A stretch of DNA of 64,000 nt, taken from NCBI GenBank assembly GCA_937124615.1, contig CAKZKR010000016.1:62001-126000 (forward strand), given 5' to 3'. A program made the translations under genes and the position numbers. Under the pieces are notes generated by a model. It was not told the DNA's origin and did not search any database. It worked only from the letters and a program-made list of their open reading frames with translations. Below are positions 49,063-58,468 of the stretch, piece after piece. Source of the DNA: an uncultured bacterium. GTDB taxonomy: Bacteria; Hydrogenedentota; Hydrogenedentia; Hydrogenedentales; Hydrogenedentaceae. How positions within the stretch are numbered: the stretch's first letter is position 1; each line of letters opens with the position of its first letter.

Positions 49063-49944
49063 ATGGATTACAAAACAGATATAAAAAGATCTTTTCCAGA
49101 TTGGATACGGTTTAAAATTCCTGATACAGAGACAACGAAGCAAATACAATTTTTCCTTGGAAATATGGAAATATCCACAGTTTGTAAAAGTGCTTTATGT
49201 CCCAATCGTCCAGAATGCTGGTCTCACAAAACAGCAACTTTTTTATTACTTGGTAATGTTTGTTCTCGTAGGTGTTCTTTTTGTGCAGTTAAAAAAGGGC
49301 AGCCAGGAGCCCCCGATACCGCTGAGAAAAATAAAATATTAAAAGCAGTCGAATATATGGGATTACAATATATTATATTGACTATGGTAACCCGAGACGA
49401 CCTACCCGATGGAGGAGCTAAACATATCTCCGAAGTTATCACATCTCTTAAAGAAAATTTTCCTGATAGAAAAGTTGAAGTACTTGTATCTGATTTTGAA
49501 GGGAATATAGCATCTTTAAAAACGATTCTTGAAACAAAACCCGATGTTTTTGCCCACAACCTCGAAACTGTGGAACGATTGTGTCCAATAGTCAGGGATA
49601 AAAAATGTTCTTATCACATTTCGCTGGATGTCCTTAAAAAGGTTAAAGAACTCTATCCTGAAATAAAAACGAAATCGGGTATTATGGTTGGTTTAGGAGA
49701 AACAAAAGATGAAATATTTCAAACATTAAAAGACCTTGAAAATGTAGGTTGTTCTATAGTAACCATAGGACAATATTTACAACCAACTGCAAAACAACTC
49801 CCTGTTTCTCATTTTTTATCACCCGAGGAGTTCCATTTTTTTGAACAATGGGCAGAAAATAATCTGACATTGAAAGTTATCGCAGGTCCTGAAGTTAGAA
49901 GTTCATACCATGCCGATTATTGGTGTAAAGAAAGAAAAGGATAG
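49063..49944 (+). CDS. lipA: Lipoyl synthase
   Basis: A 293-residue radical-SAM enzyme that inserts two sulfurs into octanoyl-carrier domains. The auxiliary cluster cysteines are C41, C46 and C52 (CKSALCPNRPEC), the radical-SAM cysteines C67, C71 and C74 (CSRRCSFC), and the C-terminal RSSYHAD provides the auxiliary-cluster serine. The order and length are normal. It starts a run with a lipoyl-domain protein, 3 bases downstream. No octanoyl transferase (lipB, lplA or lipM) is in the window. Confidence 0.97.
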   Translation: MDYKTDIKRSFPDWIRFKIPDTETTKQIQFFLGNMEISTVCKSALCPNRPECWSHKTATFLLLGNVCSRRCSFCAVKKGQPGAPDTAEKNKILKAVEYMGLQYIILTMVTRDDLPDGGAKHISEVITSLKENFPDRKVEVLVSDFEGNIASLKTILETKPDVFAHNLETVERLCPIVRDKKCSYHISLDVLKKVKELYPEIKTKSGIMVGLGETKDEIFQTLKDLENVGCSIVTIGQYLQPTAKQLPVSHFLSPEEFHFFEQWAENNLTLKVIAGPEVRSSYHADYWCKERKG

Positions 49945-49947
49945 GCT

Positions 49948-50202
49948 ATGGAATATGTAGTTTATATACCTGACGAAGCAAAACCTGATGAAAATGATAT
50001 CAAAGTCCAATTATCTCAATGGTTGTTTCATGTAGGTGATACAATAGAAAAAGGAATGGAACTTGTAGAGATTTGTACGGATAAAGCAGTGTATATTATT
50101 ACAGCACCCGTCTCCGGAATCCTAAAAAAAGTTTTAATTCAAGAGGGACAATTTTTTAGTCCTGATAATCCTATATGTATAATAAATACCATAGATAAAT
50201 AA
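49948..50202 (+). CDS. Free-standing lipoyl/biotinyl-attachment domain protein
   Basis: An 84-residue protein that is nothing but a lipoyl-type domain. The modified Lys is K46 in CTDKAVYIITAPVSG; DKA marks lipoate more than biotin (MKM). The usual 2-oxoacid dehydrogenase E2 has this domain fused to a catalytic part, and glycine cleavage H protein is about 125 residues; this is neither. Because it follows lipA by 3 bases, it may be the lipoyl carrier the enzyme modifies or an assembly carrier. Confidence 0.8.
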   Translation: MEYVVYIPDEAKPDENDIKVQLSQWLFHVGDTIEKGMELVEICTDKAVYIITAPVSGILKKVLIQEGQFFSPDNPICIINTIDK

Positions 50203-50236
50203 CTAAAAACGACACTATTAAATGAGGAGTATTTTG

Positions 50237-51523
50237 ATGAAACTAAAAGTTGGTGTTATAGGTGCAGGCACAGTAGGAGGTGGTGTAATTCACCTATTGC
50301 TCAACCATCATGGATATATAAAAAACCAAACAGGGGTAGAACTAGAGTTAAAACATATTGTCGAGATAAAGTCAGATTTATTGAAACCGTATGATTTAAG
50401 TAATGTAACCACTTCATCAGATATTGAAACATTAATAAATGACCCAGAAATTGATGTTGTTTGTGAACTAATAGGAGGGATAGAACCAGCTAAGACATTT
50501 ATTATAAAGGCATTACAAGCGGGTAAACATGTAGTAACTGCTAATAAAATGCTACTTGCTAAATATGGGGACGAACTTTGCAAAATAGCAAAAGAGACTA
50601 AAAAGGAATTACGGTACGAAGCGTCTGTAGCAGGAGTTATTCCTATTATTAAGACTTTAAAAGAAGTCCTCTCAACCACACATATTGAATCTATCTGTGG
50701 AATTGTTAACGGTACATGCAACTATATACTTAGTAGGATGACTTATGAAGGGTTGGATTTTGATACTGTATTAAAAGAGGCTCAGGCAAATGGATATGCA
50801 GAAACACCCCCAGACCTGGATATTGAAGGTTATGATACTGCCCACAAATGTCAAATCCTCGCGAGTTTGTGTTTTGGCATGCCCGTTCCTCTTGACAAAA
50901 TCTATGTTGAAGGGATTACAGAAATTACACATAGTGATGTCTCTTATGCTAATGAAATGGGATATGTCATCAAACTACTTGCCATCGTCCGCAAAGTAGA
51001 AGGTGAAATTGAGGCTCGGGTCCATCCCACACTTGTCCCTCAAAACCATCTATTGGCATCGGTTCGGAATGAATTTAACGCCGTCTATGTCGAAAGTGAA
51101 ACCGCAGGTCCTACTTTATACTATGGTAAAGGAGCAGGTAGATTCCCAACAGCAACTGCTGTGTTAAGTGACTTATTAAGTCTTGCCTACCGAAAAGAAT
51201 CTCCTCCCCTACCTCCATTCAATCATTATCATGATTTAAATATTCGAGATATTGGACTACTCCAGAACCGATATTATCTTCGTTTTACTACTAAAGATTA
51301 CCCAGGAGTATTAGGAAGAATATGCACAATATTAGGTAAACACCAGGTAAGCATTTCTTCTTGCCATCAAAAAGAAACATTATCCTATCATCAAGCCCTA
51401 CCTGTCCATGTAATAATAATGACACATGAATCTTTAGAATCAAGTGTTCAAAGTGCATTGACCGAAATTGACAAGTTGGATTGTATTGTTGAACCAACAC
51501 ATTTAATAAGAGTATTACAATAA
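50237..51523 (+). CDS. hom: Homoserine dehydrogenase with ACT domain
   Basis: About 428 residues. The NAD(P)-binding motif GAGTVGGGV is at residues ~8-16, the catalytic domain has GTCNYILSRM and ANGYAETPPDLDIEGYDTAHK, and the C-terminal ACT domain (from ~350; RFTTKDYPGVLGRICTIL) is the threonine-feedback site. It reduces aspartate semialdehyde to homoserine. The ATG at 50237 has GGAG seven bases upstream and was preferred over 50222. thrC follows 20 bases later; thrB is not in the window. Confidence 0.95.
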   Translation: MKLKVGVIGAGTVGGGVIHLLLNHHGYIKNQTGVELELKHIVEIKSDLLKPYDLSNVTTSSDIETLINDPEIDVVCELIGGIEPAKTFIIKALQAGKHVVTANKMLLAKYGDELCKIAKETKKELRYEASVAGVIPIIKTLKEVLSTTHIESICGIVNGTCNYILSRMTYEGLDFDTVLKEAQANGYAETPPDLDIEGYDTAHKCQILASLCFGMPVPLDKIYVEGITEITHSDVSYANEMGYVIKLLAIVRKVEGEIEARVHPTLVPQNHLLASVRNEFNAVYVESETAGPTLYYGKGAGRFPTATAVLSDLLSLAYRKESPPLPPFNHYHDLNIRDIGLLQNRYYLRFTTKDYPGVLGRICTILGKHQVSISSCHQKETLSYHQALPVHVIIMTHESLESSVQSALTEIDKLDCIVEPTHLIRVLQ

Positions 51524-51543
51524 TCATATAATGGAGTAATTCT

Positions 51544-52644
51544 ATGCAAAATATTGGCATAATCGAACGATATCGAGAATTTTTACCAGTAGGTATCAAT
51601 ACACCTATTGTTTCCTTAAATGAAGGCGGAACGCCTCTTATTCACGCACCGGCATTAAGTTCTGCAATACACCCACGGATTAGTATATGGTTAAAGTATG
51701 AAGGCTTAAATCCTACAGGATCCTTCAAAGATAGAGGTATGACTGTTGCTATAACTAAGGCTAAGGAAGAAGGTTATAAAGTAATTATGTGTGCTTCCAC
51801 AGGAAATACCTCAGCATCTGCGGCGGCATACGCTGCACGAGCCGGATTACAATGCGCCGTCCTCATTCCCGAAGGGAAAATTGCTCTTGGAAAGTTATCT
51901 CAAGCTATGATTCATGGGGCAAAAGTTATCCAAATAAAAGGGAACTTTGATGATGCTTTGCGATTAGTTCGTAAAATCTGTTATGAACATCCCATAGCCC
52001 TTGTAAATTCTGTAAATCCTTATCGTATAGAGGGACAAAAAACGGGTGCATTTGAAATTGTTGATTCCTTTAATGGAATTGCACCAGATTTCCAATCTAT
52101 GCCCGTAGGTAATGCAGGTAATATAACTGCATACTGGAAGGGATATAAGGAATATTACCAATCGGGAAGGGCAAAAAATCTACCCAAAATGTTAGGATTT
52201 CAAGCATCAGGTGCTGCTCCAATCGTACTGGGACATCCAGTAGAAAATCCTCAAACATTTGCAACAGCAATCCGCATTGGGAATCCGGCAAGTTGGAAAG
52301 GTGCTGAAAATGCGAGAGATGAATCGGGTGGTGTTATTGGGATGGTATCTGACCAACAGATTCGAAATGCTTATAAATTACTCGCACGGACAGAAGGCAT
52401 TTTTGCAGAACCTGCCAGTGCTGCAAGTATTGCAGGTGTCATAAAACTTTCTGAAAATGGATACTTTGATGGTCAAACACCTTTTTCAGGTGATAAATTG
52501 CAAATTGTTTGTATTTTAACAGGACATGGATTAAAAGACCCTGATAACGCTATTTCTGTTGCAGAACAACCTCTTACCGTTGAACCTAAAGAAGAAGAAA
52601 TCCTAAATTGCTTAAATCTTTCTCTAGATGTAGGAGTTAATTAA
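51544..52644 (+). CDS. thrC: Threonine synthase
   Basis: A 366-residue PLP enzyme converting O-phosphohomoserine to threonine. The PLP lysine is K62 in [10 protein letters not shown]. The phosphate-binding loop and [18 protein letters not shown] are present. The length matches the short class II-like (Bacillus-type) form. A GGAG site precedes the ATG. It is coupled in order with hom, giving the last steps from aspartate semialdehyde apart from homoserine kinase. Confidence 0.95.
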   Translation: MQNIGIIERYREFLPVGINTPIVSLNEGGTPLIHAPALSSAIHPRISIWLKYEGLNPTGSFKDRGMTVAITKAKEEGYKVIMCASTGNTSASAAAYAARAGLQCAVLIPEGKIALGKLSQAMIHGAKVIQIKGNFDDALRLVRKICYEHPIALVNSVNPYRIEGQKTGAFEIVDSFNGIAPDFQSMPVGNAGNITAYWKGYKEYYQSGRAKNLPKMLGFQASGAAPIVLGHPVENPQTFATAIRIGNPASWKGAENARDESGGVIGMVSDQQIRNAYKLLARTEGIFAEPASAASIAGVIKLSENGYFDGQTPFSGDKLQIVCILTGHGLKDPDNAISVAEQPLTVEPKEEEILNCLNLSLDVGVN

Positions 52645-52652
52645 AACCTTTA

Positions 52653-55454
52653 CTATGTAAACTCAATTGCCAGGGTTATTATTTTTTTAGGCAAAACCTG
52701 TATTTCTATTAATTGTTTCTTCTCTGCAATCTTTTCGATAGGTTCTTCATTTAAATTGGTTCGCCATATATTTTGTACAGGGAAACCAAACTTTACACAA
52801 CTTGTTACCTCATTCTCAGTCGGGTTGAAAAACCTTACAATTAATATCTTCTCTCTATCCTCTGCCAACTTTATAGCATTAATTTGTAGTACATCATTTT
52901 CTATTTCAACGAAACTATGTGACAAAGGCAAAGAACCACCCTTGATAGGACCTGCTTGTACAGGTTCCAAATTTACATTAAATTTCTCAGATTCTTTCAC
53001 AACACCCTTTTCCCATATCCCATTATGGGGATATATTGCATAAGAAAACTCAAGTTCTCCTAAACACTGAGATAATTCCATTTCAGGATAAACATCCCAC
53101 CTTCCAAAAATGGGTGCATTTCTAAAAGTAAAAGCACGGAACAATGTCAGTGCAATAGGTCGAATGGGTTCATCCATAATTTCATACTCTCTTAACCCGC
53201 AGTTATTTAATACAGCCAGACCTGTATTCCCATCTGATATATCAACAAAACGATACATAGGATACTGAGGATTGGGTTTCCCATAGTATGGATTCTCAGG
53301 AGAGACTTTGATAGGTCTTTTGACAACATCAAAAGATACTTCCGCAAAACTATGTATTGCATCTCTTATTCCTGAGGGGAATACAACTCTTAAACGATGA
53401 TTCCTGGCATTATTTTTTACTTTTGTATTAATCTCTAACTGCCGACTTCCTTTTCTTAGAGTAAAATAACTTGTTATCTCTAATGGGATTTTCTCTGTCT
53501 TTCTTCGAGTATGGTTTTTTTCCGATTCTCTATCCAATTCTGTTATATCTCTTTCAACTCCGGCAGGAATCATCATCGTATAGTCAACCCTTACACGAGC
53601 CAACAAAGGTCCATTTACTTCAACAACAAACTTAGCAGGGCAACCGTGTGAATATATTGTTTCATTTTCATCGGGCTCCATATGTATCCATGAATGTCCC
53701 GTTTCCCCCGTATCTTCAAAATAATGCAAGTTATAAAATCTATCATTTGTTTCTTTGTTTGTAAGGTTAAAAGTTCCATCATTATTAAACGAAATAAAAA
53801 GATATTCATTTTCAAGTATAAATGGAGACTTATAAATGCAATTATTTTCAATAACCGGAAGATTATCGGCTGGTTTTATATAAAATGTTTTGTAACCGAA
53901 AGCAGGAATTTCCTCCACATCAATATAAGTAAGAAATCGTTTTGACCTTAATTCAATTGAAATATCCTGAAGGTTTCTAACAAGGGTACCTGTTTCAAAC
54001 TGTTGCTGGATTTGTATTTTACAAGGTGTATTTGTATCAGGATTTATAATTTGAAAAGCATCATAACCCATATTATCAGGTAAATCAATATATGTAGATA
54101 AAACCTGACTTCGCTTAAAAGGACTTGGATTAAAAACAACCAAAACACTTTCTTTTGCAGGTACATCAGATAAATTAATTTTTGAATAGATATGTTGAAG
54201 TGCACGACGCATTAATCCCTCACCCATAATAGAAACCTGTTCCGCACGATAGATAGCATCTTTCTCCATCTGATCAATACCACCGCCTGTAATCGTATCA
54301 TGTGGATGATTTTGCAATAGAAGTTTCCATGCTCGAGTTAATGCACTTCTAAAATACTCTTTACCCAACACATTTGATATAGCACACCATGGTTCTGCAT
54401 CTCTTTGTAAAATCTTTTCAGCCTGATGGTTAGCTTTTTTCACACGAACCCTTGCACTAATAACATCACCCATAAGATGCGTCCATTTCCCTGTTGCTCC
54501 CGGGTCTCTGCTTTCACCGTAAATAATAGTCGGGCTTTCAACACATTCTTTCATCGCATTCATAAATTCTTCTAAACTTGATAGACGAATCTCATGTTCA
54601 GGTAAAAGTTTTTGGCACAATTTTACAATTTCAGATTCTTTTTCGTCAGGAGCGGAACTATCGAAACCCTCCATACAGCATATATGTGGTGTCGTAAAAT
54701 GTTGAGACTCATCTCTAACCAATTTTTCAAGTTGTTTTTGAATAGGTTCTACATTCCACATTTTGTTTGAGGGATCTGTAACATAATAATGAGCCCGGGG
54801 TCTACTTGAAGAAGCTAAACGGAAGGGACCTGCCCCCCTGTCCCAATTGTAAAAGGCATAAACATCATCAGAACCGTATCTCAAAACCCTATAAACATAA
54901 ATATAATAACTAAAACGGCTTAAACAACCGAACCTCATCCCTAATAATCTTGAACCATCTGAACCTTCAAAAATAAATTCACTTTTGGGTGTATTAATCC
55001 CACGATAGAAAATTATCGTATCAATACCAAAACCGTTATATATTTGTGGCATTTGCGAAGTTTGCCCATAACTAAATGGTGTATACCCAATCTTGGAGAC
55101 TTTTCCAAAGGATTGGGCAACCCGATGACCCATTAAAAGATTTCGAACTAAGGATTCTCCATTAACAATAAACTCTTCCGGAAGAGAATACCATGGACCT
55201 ATTATAAGTCTTCCTGATTTAACAAGATTTTCTATATCTATTCTTTTTTCAGGTCTTAATTCAAGATAATCTTCGAGACATACTGTTTGAGAATCCAGGG
55301 TAAAAGAATGAAAATCGGGATCATTTTTTAAAATTTCAATCAACTGATCTATAAACTCCACTAACAATAGACGCGTTTCTTCAAATGGATATACCCACTC
55401 TCTATCCCAGTGGGTATTGACAACTACATGGATAGTTTTCTTTTCCTGATTCAT
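52653..55454 (-). CDS. GH38-like protein lacking the catalytic nucleophile
   Basis: A 933-residue protein with GH38 architecture and no signal peptide. The N-terminal zinc motif is intact (NTHWDREW: H15, D17), and so is the later His (PHDTITGGG). The nucleophile motif PDxFGH reads P126-F-S-Y-G-Q, so the Asp that is both nucleophile and zinc ligand is Phe127, and the next His is Gln. The surrounding TSQMPQIYNGFGID is well kept, so this is not a sequencing slip. It could be an inactive binding homologue or use a different mechanism. A TATAC palindrome lies upstream (55506-55519). Confidence 0.85.
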   Translation of the reverse strand: MNQEKKTIHVVVNTHWDREWVYPFEETRLLLVEFIDQLIEILKNDPDFHSFTLDSQTVCLEDYLELRPEKRIDIENLVKSGRLIIGPWYSLPEEFIVNGESLVRNLLMGHRVAQSFGKVSKIGYTPFSYGQTSQMPQIYNGFGIDTIIFYRGINTPKSEFIFEGSDGSRLLGMRFGCLSRFSYYIYVYRVLRYGSDDVYAFYNWDRGAGPFRLASSSRPRAHYYVTDPSNKMWNVEPIQKQLEKLVRDESQHFTTPHICCMEGFDSSAPDEKESEIVKLCQKLLPEHEIRLSSLEEFMNAMKECVESPTIIYGESRDPGATGKWTHLMGDVISARVRVKKANHQAEKILQRDAEPWCAISNVLGKEYFRSALTRAWKLLLQNHPHDTITGGGIDQMEKDAIYRAEQVSIMGEGLMRRALQHIYSKINLSDVPAKESVLVVFNPSPFKRSQVLSTYIDLPDNMGYDAFQIINPDTNTPCKIQIQQQFETGTLVRNLQDISIELRSKRFLTYIDVEEIPAFGYKTFYIKPADNLPVIENNCIYKSPFILENEYLFISFNNDGTFNLTNKETNDRFYNLHYFEDTGETGHSWIHMEPDENETIYSHGCPAKFVVEVNGPLLARVRVDYTMMIPAGVERDITELDRESEKNHTRRKTEKIPLEITSYFTLRKGSRQLEINTKVKNNARNHRLRVVFPSGIRDAIHSFAEVSFDVVKRPIKVSPENPYYGKPNPQYPMYRFVDISDGNTGLAVLNNCGLREYEIMDEPIRPIALTLFRAFTFRNAPIFGRWDVYPEMELSQCLGELEFSYAIYPHNGIWEKGVVKESEKFNVNLEPVQAGPIKGGSLPLSHSFVEIENDVLQINAIKLAEDREKILIVRFFNPTENEVTSCVKFGFPVQNIWRTNLNEEPIEKIAEKKQLIEIQVLPKKIITLAIEFT

Positions 55455-55505
55455 AGATCTACAGTCCCCAACTTTCAGATTTTATTTCTTACTTTTAATC
55501 TTTCT

Positions 55506-55519
55506 TTATACTTGTATAA
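55506..55519. promoter_or_regulatory. Palindromic operator-like site upstream of GH38-like gene
   Basis: TTATACTTGTATAA is a perfect 14-base palindrome apart from its two central bases. It lies 52 bases upstream of the ATG at 55454. The half-site TATAC/GTATA resembles those bound by GntR- and LacI-type sugar regulators. The gap also contains TATACA and TATAAA boxes, so it may cover the promoter. Confidence 0.4.
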
Positions 55520-55556
55520 TCCCGATTTTATTGCTGTCCTGGTATGAAGAAGTTAT

Positions 55557-56351
55557 TTATTCTTGTGCATTCGTTACTTTTCCAGATTCCAAATTTCCTG
55601 TATTTTCTTTGACCTCACCATTTGTTTCATTTTTTGACTTTTCTTCCTCTTTTTGCTCTTCCGGGAACAGTTCGGGGTGGTCCGCCTTTATTTTTTCAAG
55701 AGCATTTTTTGCTTTATTTGCAATTGATGATTCAGGAAAATCCTCTTGTTGTTTTTTATATGCTTCTATAGCACCCTGTAAATCACCTTTTGCTTCTAAC
55801 ACACGAGCGATATTAAATGACTGTCTTCTGGCAACAAAAGAATTATTCCACTTCTCTTTTACTTCTTTGTATACATTAATTGCATTATCGTAATTCTTTC
55901 TCAATTCCTCCAAATACCCTAAACCTTCACGAGCATTCGGAACCCATTCCGATTGAGTATATTTTTCGCACAGTTTCTTCCAGATTGTTTCCGCCTCATC
56001 GATTTTTCCTAATGCGAAAGCCGTCTCTGCATAAACATACATTATTTCAGGAGTTAGTGCTGAATTTGTATCCAAAAGAGGTTTTAATGCATCTAATTTT
56101 TCTTGTAAATCTTCTTTCAGTACAGCACCAGCGTAGCGCGTCATAACATCTTTTGTTTTTGAACTCGTATAAGAACCATAAGCAAGTCCTATTAGAACAC
56201 ACAAAAAGATAAAAGATATAGAGAAAATATAAAGATATAAATTTTCTCTTATATGGGTCCACCAAAGAAGTAATTGATTTTTGGGTTCATCAATGTTGGG
56301 TAAAATATCCTTTACTTCTGTCTTTCTTTTCTTCTGTCTACGAATAGGCAT
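55557..56351 (-). CDS. Membrane-anchored TPR protein (YfgM-like)
   Basis: A 264-residue protein with a short cytoplasmic N-terminus, one membrane helix (~37-60) and TPR units from ~85 to ~215 (YVYAETAFALGKIDEAETIW, SFNIARVLEAKGDLQGAIEAY). The tail is Glu/Asn/Lys-rich and disordered. The topology and size resemble YfgM, a Sec-translocon partner, but sequence similarity is not strong enough to name it. It follows a lipoprotein gene by 73 bases. Confidence 0.75.
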   Translation of the reverse strand: MPIRRQKKRKTEVKDILPNIDEPKNQLLLWWTHIRENLYLYIFSISFIFLCVLIGLAYGSYTSSKTKDVMTRYAGAVLKEDLQEKLDALKPLLDTNSALTPEIMYVYAETAFALGKIDEAETIWKKLCEKYTQSEWVPNAREGLGYLEELRKNYDNAINVYKEVKEKWNNSFVARRQSFNIARVLEAKGDLQGAIEAYKKQQEDFPESSIANKAKNALEKIKADHPELFPEEQKEEEKSKNETNGEVKENTGNLESGKVTNAQE

Positions 56352-56424
56352 AAATACAAATTCCCTTCTTTTTATTGTTTTTCAAGATTAAGGATTATAA
56401 TGATTAAGAGTGGTCAGAATAAAA

Positions 56425-56934
56425 TTACAAAAGAGAACTCCAGGACTTGATTTTCCATCCTTCGGGTTCCTTTTGCAGGGTAATAATAACTTTCCCCTGA
56501 ATATTAACAGGAACACCTTGAACTGCGTCATACGGTTCTGCAACAGTACCAAATGTATCGTAAACTGTTGCAAGATTTCCTTCAACTTTTATTTCTGGTG
56601 TCGCTCTTGTAATTCGTACCACTCTGTAATCTCTAACTATACTTTGAAGATATTCTCTTATATCATTATATTTGCGGTTTTGTTCGTCTTTATATTCTAT
56701 TGATACATAATTCATTGCTCTTTTGACTTGTTTTCGTTCTATCAATTTTTCCAAATTATCCAAAACCGTAATAATTTTTTCCTGTTCCGATGGAGATTTA
56801 TTATTAATAAAAGGTATATCTATCTTTTTTACCGTACCACAAGATAGCAACAATATAGATAACACTACACAAAAAACGGACAAATTAATTAAAAAAGATA
56901 TTTTTCTATATTTGCCAATACTTCCCAAATCCAT
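56425..56934 (-). CDS. Lipoprotein with NTF2-like (SnoaL) fold
   Basis: A 169-residue protein with a lipobox (LLSC, Cys at ~32). The mature part has a helical start (EKIITVLDNLEKLIERK) and a beta-sheet ending GKVIITLQKEPEGWKIKSW, typical of NTF2-like lipoproteins. The N-terminus is long for a lipoprotein signal. It lies 9 bases after another lipoprotein gene, so the two share a transcript. No function is recognised. Confidence 0.75.
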   Translation of the reverse strand: MDLGSIGKYRKISFLINLSVFCVVLSILLLSCGTVKKIDIPFINNKSPSEQEKIITVLDNLEKLIERKQVKRAMNYVSIEYKDEQNRKYNDIREYLQSIVRDYRVVRITRATPEIKVEGNLATVYDTFGTVAEPYDAVQGVPVNIQGKVIITLQKEPEGWKIKSWSSLL

Positions 56935-56943
56935 TGATTCGTT

Positions 56944-57444
56944 TTATTCTGATGGTGTTAAAGTTAGTACCAGTTGTTTTGGTCTTCCTATTCCCTGAGG
57001 AAAAACATTTACTTGTAATTTTTTACCTTCTTTCGAATAATTCAATTGAATTCCATTGCCCTGAATAACATTATCTAATTTCCAACCGTGTTTTGGGCAT
57101 TCTTTTACATAGAATTGAGCAACATCATTCGCATCGGCCCTTATGGAGTAGACCATTCTACCTACCTGAATTGTACTTGACTCATAAACATAAGAACGTT
57201 CAAAATCTTCCTTTACTTTATCCGGTAACGGCACATCTTTAAATCGCTGTGAACCCGGAATAAGAGTTGTGGTTCCTTCCGGCAAATTACCTGTTGCTTG
57301 TTTTGTTTCATCTAATAACTCTACAGGTGGCGGCTGCTCATTATTCTTTTTCCATGGCATGGAACCACAACCCAGAGAAAATAATATAGAAACAAGAGTT
57401 ATAAGAATTATTCCCATTGAAAAATATCTTTTCATTTGTTTCAT
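56944..57444 (-). CDS. Lipoprotein of unknown function
   Basis: A 166-residue protein with a lipobox (FSLGC, Cys at ~26). The mature domain contains DANDVAQFYVKECPKHGWKL followed by a beta-strand pair and the ending VLTLTPSE, a pattern seen in small outer-membrane-associated lipoproteins. It has a perfect AGGAGG site seven bases upstream of the ATG and probably starts the two-lipoprotein transcript. The name of the family is not recognised. Confidence 0.75.
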   Translation of the reverse strand: MKQMKRYFSMGIILITLVSILFSLGCGSMPWKKNNEQPPPVELLDETKQATGNLPEGTTTLIPGSQRFKDVPLPDKVKEDFERSYVYESSTIQVGRMVYSIRADANDVAQFYVKECPKHGWKLDNVIQGNGIQLNYSKEGKKLQVNVFPQGIGRPKQLVLTLTPSE

Positions 57445-57523
57445 TTCACAACCTCCTAAGTTAATATTTATGTAAATTTTAATAAATCATATAAAAGTAG
57501 GAAAGGAATAGTCAAACCAATTA

Positions 57524-57823
57524 TTAATCATTTACATTAATAGTTGGTGGACCTTCTTTTCCTGTAGTTTTTTCATAATATCCCTTACCTGAACGCACAT
57601 ATTTTGTAAAACCTTTTTCAGCAAGATTTTTATCACTTAATATTTGTTTTGCTACTCGTTCATTGCCCCAACCCGCAATATGCACCGGTTTAAAAACTCG
57701 AACTAATTTTTCACCTGTTTTCGGGTGAAATTTTAATGGAGGTTCATCTGCCTTTTGAAACACTTCTATAATCTCACCTTCGCTACCATCTTCATGAATT
57801 ACCTGATAAGTGTATAAAGGCAT
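57524..57823 (-). CDS. FmdB-like protein without zinc-ribbon cysteines
   Basis: A 99-residue protein whose start (MPLYTYQ, GEIIEVFQ, PLKFHPKTGEKLVRVFKP) follows the FmdB zinc-ribbon family. In normal FmdB the CxxCG and CPKCG pairs bind zinc; here they read HEDGS and HPKTG, so all four cysteines are gone. An AAGGAG site precedes the ATG. It lies 32 bases downstream of leuD. Loss of zinc binding is seen directly; what remains of its function is unknown. Confidence 0.75.
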   Translation of the reverse strand: MPLYTYQVIHEDGSEGEIIEVFQKADEPPLKFHPKTGEKLVRVFKPVHIAGWGNERVAKQILSDKNLAEKGFTKYVRSGKGYYEKTTGKEGPPTINVND

Positions 57824-57855
57824 ATCATTTCTCCTTCCTGAAATTATACTTCGAT

Positions 57856-58455
57856 TTACAATTTCAGTGGATGTTGTTTCTCAAAATTAGTTATCAATTC
57901 CTCGTATCGCAATGTAAGACCGATTTGGTCCCATCCATTTATTAAACGCTCTTTAAGAAAGGAATGGATGTCAAAATGAATTTTTTCTCCATTTTCTTTT
58001 GTAATACTCTGGTTTACCAAATCAATCTCTAACATGTAATTCTCTTTTGCACGAACTTCCCCAAAGAGTTGTTCAATAATGTCCGCTGAAAGAGTAATGG
58101 GTAAAATCCCATTATTAAAGCAATTGTTATAAAAAATATCTGCAAAAGAGATAGCCAAAATACACCGGAAACCATAATCTTTTAGTGCCCATGGAGCATG
58201 CTCTCGTGATGACCCACACCCAAAATTATCACGGGTTAATAAAATAGTTGCTCCTTGATAGCGTTCTGAATTCATCTCAAATTTTGGATTAGGTGTTTTT
58301 CCATCATCAAGGTAACGCCAATCATAAAACAACACATCTTCATAACCTGTCCTTTGTATTCTCTTCAAAAATTGCTTAGGAACAATCTGATCTGTATCTA
58401 CATTTCTTGCATCCAAAGGTGCTACAATTCCTTTTAATACAGTAAATTTCTCCAC
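57856..58455 (-). CDS. leuD: 3-isopropylmalate dehydratase small subunit
   Basis: A 199-residue subunit that forms the isopropylmalate isomerase with LeuC. The swivel-domain motifs [11 protein letters not shown] (near 20) and [13 protein letters not shown] (near 73) are complete. Starting with GTG at 58455, it has AGGAG upstream. It lies 13 bases behind leuC. leuA and leuB are not in the window. Confidence 0.96.
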   Translation of the reverse strand: MEKFTVLKGIVAPLDARNVDTDQIVPKQFLKRIQRTGYEDVLFYDWRYLDDGKTPNPKFEMNSERYQGATILLTRDNFGCGSSREHAPWALKDYGFRCILAISFADIFYNNCFNNGILPITLSADIIEQLFGEVRAKENYMLEIDLVNQSITKENGEKIHFDIHSFLKERLINGWDQIGLTLRYEELITNFEKQHPLKL

Positions 58456-58468
58456 TGCTTATCTCCTT

